A DNA stretch of 64,000 bases, taken from the NCBI RefSeq assembly GCF_041381155.1, contig NC_091141.1, positions 21,782,828-21,846,827 of the forward strand. Direction: 5' to 3'. Below, one piece after another: positions 61,944 through 64,000 of the stretch. Source of the stretch: Argopecten irradians (Eukaryota; Mollusca; Bivalvia; Pectinida; Pectinidae). A program made the position numbers and the translations under genes. Under the pieces are notes generated by a model. It searched no databases. It was not told where the DNA came from and saw only the letters and a program-made list of their open reading frames with translations. The stretch's first letter is position 1. Every line of letters begins with the position of its first letter.

Positions 61944-63113
61944 CTGAAACATACATCAAATAGAGATTTTATTGAAAGTGTAAGTCTCAAATAAGAAACA
62001 TCTTGTATCTCTCAAGTGATTAATACTCCCAGATGCAATCATGGGAATGTTTTAACTTCATAGATAATATACTTTGTTCCAATGTCGCACCTGACAAACT
62101 AAAGCATTATGTTATAAGGAAATAATGAAGTTATGCTTTCCGAAGGCTTCTGAAGTCTTTTGACAAAAGACTGTGAAGGCATATTTAGACGAAAGAATAT
62201 AGAGCAGTATTTGTCAATAAGACAATAATAATGTACATGTGTGTCACACATGGGGATAGGAGGGGTGAAGTACTAAATTTAAAAAATCTTTACTAGCAGC
62301 TCCCTGTTACTATGTACATATAGCTAGTTACATGTATTTTGGCAGATAAAATAAGAAGTGAGTGAGTTACATACAATCATGTATATTTTTATTTCATTGA
62401 TTTTGTTTCTTTTTAAAGTCTTATGTGCCGAAACTGGGTGAAAATTTTGACATCTTTCTTCTTTAATCTATTAAAAACCATAAGGTTTGATTAATTAAGC
62501 TTTGAAAATCATTCAAATGTCTTCAGATGGCCGGATAACCGTTAGTTACAACACAAAAATTATGAACTGTTAAATTGGTGTTTTGATGGAAACATACCTG
62601 CAGAAATCACTTTTCAATTACTAATAACACTGTAAAAATGTAGGAAATTGTAGACCACAATCTGATCGTATTTAGTCTACTTATTTATTTTCACTATACA
62701 TGTAGACATAATAATGATACTTTTTGGCAGTACTACCAAAAATCATTTTGAGCTCTTATTTGTACTTGTAAAATTAAAACCTATGCATTGAAAGTATTGT
62801 ACATGTAATTCGCAAAATGTTGATAAATTTAGGCGATGAATCAAAAGCTCATTTTGCTTCGTGAGTATGAAAAATATGGCACACATAACTTTGAGCAAAA
62901 ATCTTTTGCCCCCTTAAATTATACTTTACATAATCATCATCTACCAACCAGGCAATAATCTCTGGATTATATATAATACCTCTGTCATGTTGTAATGCAG
63001 ATTACAATATACTTACCCAGTAAATCAAGTGAAGGTTGTGCTAATTTCTTTTCCAGAAGTTTATCCAACAAGTTTCTTAATTCACGGAACATAACTCCAG
63101 TCTTAGCATATGT
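61885..63113 (-). CDS. 3' end of an unidentified gene, last two coding exons (partial)
   Basis: Exon 63017-63113 follows a TTTTGTACAG acceptor, is open in only one frame (TYAKTGVMFRELRNLL, then DKLLEKKLAQPSLDLL) and ends in phase 1 at GTAAGT. Exon 61885-61943 follows a TATGTTTCAG acceptor and continues in the matching phase (GDKLITLICELLWSERTSR) to TGA. The AATAAA follows 20 nt later. Frame, phase, two acceptors, a consensus donor and a poly(A) signal all agree. The 52 residues are Leu-rich and look helical; I do not recognise the family. The rest of the gene lies beyond 64000. Confidence 0.72.
62440..62885 (+). repeat. dispersed repeat, inverted partner of 48830-49265
   Basis: It lies within the intron between the two exons of the partial gene and aligns with 48830-49265 in opposite orientation, including the TTTTTGGCAGTACTACCAAA segment. 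Confidence 0.7.
63017..63113 (-). CDS. penultimate coding exon of the partial gene
   Basis: 97 nt, phase 0 in and phase 1 out. The other two frames contain stops. Confidence 0.74.
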
Positions 63114-63339
63114 CTGTACAAAAGAACAATACAACTAACAGTTAGCTTACTATCACTAAGAGATAAACTAGAATTTATATCAAGTAAAGAATCGGAAAGA
63201 AAATTTTAATTGTGACATATGATAGTTTGCGCCTGAAAGTATTTAACAAATCACAGATTCTCCTTTTATTCTCCTTTTAAGGTAATTATTGAGCTTCTAG
63301 GCAAAATCAGCACCATTTTTTAAAAATGGATATATTCTC

Positions 63340-64000
63340 TCGTATACCGTGACTACAAACGTTATGTGAAGCAGTTCTTACCATAAAGGATAAACGTTAT
63401 GTGAAGCAGTACTTACCATAAAGGATATTCTCCCGTCAACTGTGACTACAAACGTTATGTGAAGCAATTCTTACCGTAAAGGATATTCTCTCGTCTATCG
63501 TAACTACAAATGTTATGTGAAGCAGTTCTTACCATAAAGGATATTCTCTCATTACTATCGTAACTATAAACGTTACGTGAAGCAGTTCTTACCGTAAAAG
63601 ATATTCTCTCGTCAACTGTGACTGCAAACGTTATGTGAAGCAGTTCTTACCGAAAAGGATATACTCTCGTCTACCGTGACTACAAACGTTATGTGAAGCA
63701 GTTCTTACCGAAAAGGATATTCTCTCGTCTACCGTGACTACAAAAGTTATGTGAAGCAGTTCTTACCGAAAAGGATATTCTCTCGTCTACCGTGACTACA
63801 AACGTCATGTGAAGCAGTTCTTACTGAAAAGGATATTCTCTCGTCTACCGAGACTACAAACGTTATGTGAAGCAGTTCTTACCGAAAAGGATATTCTCTC
63901 GTCTACAGTGACTACAAACGTTATGTGAAGCAGTTCCTACCGAAAAGGATATTCTCTCGTCTACAGTGACTACAAAAGTTATGTGAAGCAGTTCTTACCG
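63340..64000. repeat. 58-bp minisatellite, at least 11 units, cut by the window end
   Basis: GGATATTCTCTCGTCTACCG followed by TGACTACAAACGTTATGTGA and AGCAGTTCTTACC, at 58-bp steps (CTCTCGT at 63664, 63722 and 63780). The first units are irregular. On the minus strand each unit contains CGGTAAGAAC or a close variant, a good splice donor, upstream of the partial gene's exon. Confidence 0.95.

Overview
The window is eukaryotic nuclear DNA, AT-rich and intron-rich. Three observations suggest a bivalve mollusc, and this is inference: a tRNA-derived SINE whose 3' tail ends in a GGACGTTAAT / CAAA-repeat motif, many foldback MITEs, and many minisatellites. Almost every long ORF is spurious. The real coding content is a set of short exons with clean splice sites and matching phases.

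Layout. 1-14286: no gene recognised. It holds a 34-bp minisatellite (1445-2753), two incomplete copies of a foldback transposon (2822-4526 and 6046-7540), SINE copies and MITEs. 14287-28638, plus strand: a GH20 beta-N-acetylhexosaminidase gene with 14 coding exons and a 706-aa product. The product has a signal peptide, the catalytic GGDE motif, and an unusual C-terminal membrane anchor. Its introns contain an 18-bp minisatellite, a 42-bp minisatellite that repeats a splice donor 13 times, a 654-bp tandem duplication that copies one exon exactly, a hairpin MITE just after a donor, and an intact 3.35-kb foldback transposon. 30475-36846, minus strand: a GT54 N-acetylglucosaminyltransferase most like MGAT4C, with a catalytic exon and an upstream signal-anchor exon joined in the same phase. 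An 88-bp minisatellite (37291-39221) lies upstream of its start. 39222-61859: gene-poor, with one full-length SINE bearing a 13-bp target duplication, small satellites, a dead non-LTR reverse-transcriptase fragment (55390-56470) and a dead antisense Ty3/gypsy pol fragment (59387-60200). 61860-63113, minus strand: the last two coding exons and poly(A) signal of an unidentified gene that continues past the window, followed by a 58-bp minisatellite to the window end.

How the genes relate. The two identified genes act on the same sugar in opposite directions: the hexosaminidase removes terminal GlcNAc/GalNAc and the GT54 enzyme adds beta-1,4-GlcNAc to N-glycan cores. They are convergent, with 3' ends about 1.8 kb apart. 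Both are predicted to be membrane-bound in the secretory system.

Most unusual observations: three separate minisatellites (42, 88 and 58 bp) each carry a splice-donor-like sequence in the sense orientation of the gene beside them; the foldback transposon carries ETS, CRE and YY1-like sites packed into about 35 bp in repeated copies; and a 91-nt exon is duplicated exactly, where including both copies would cause a premature stop.
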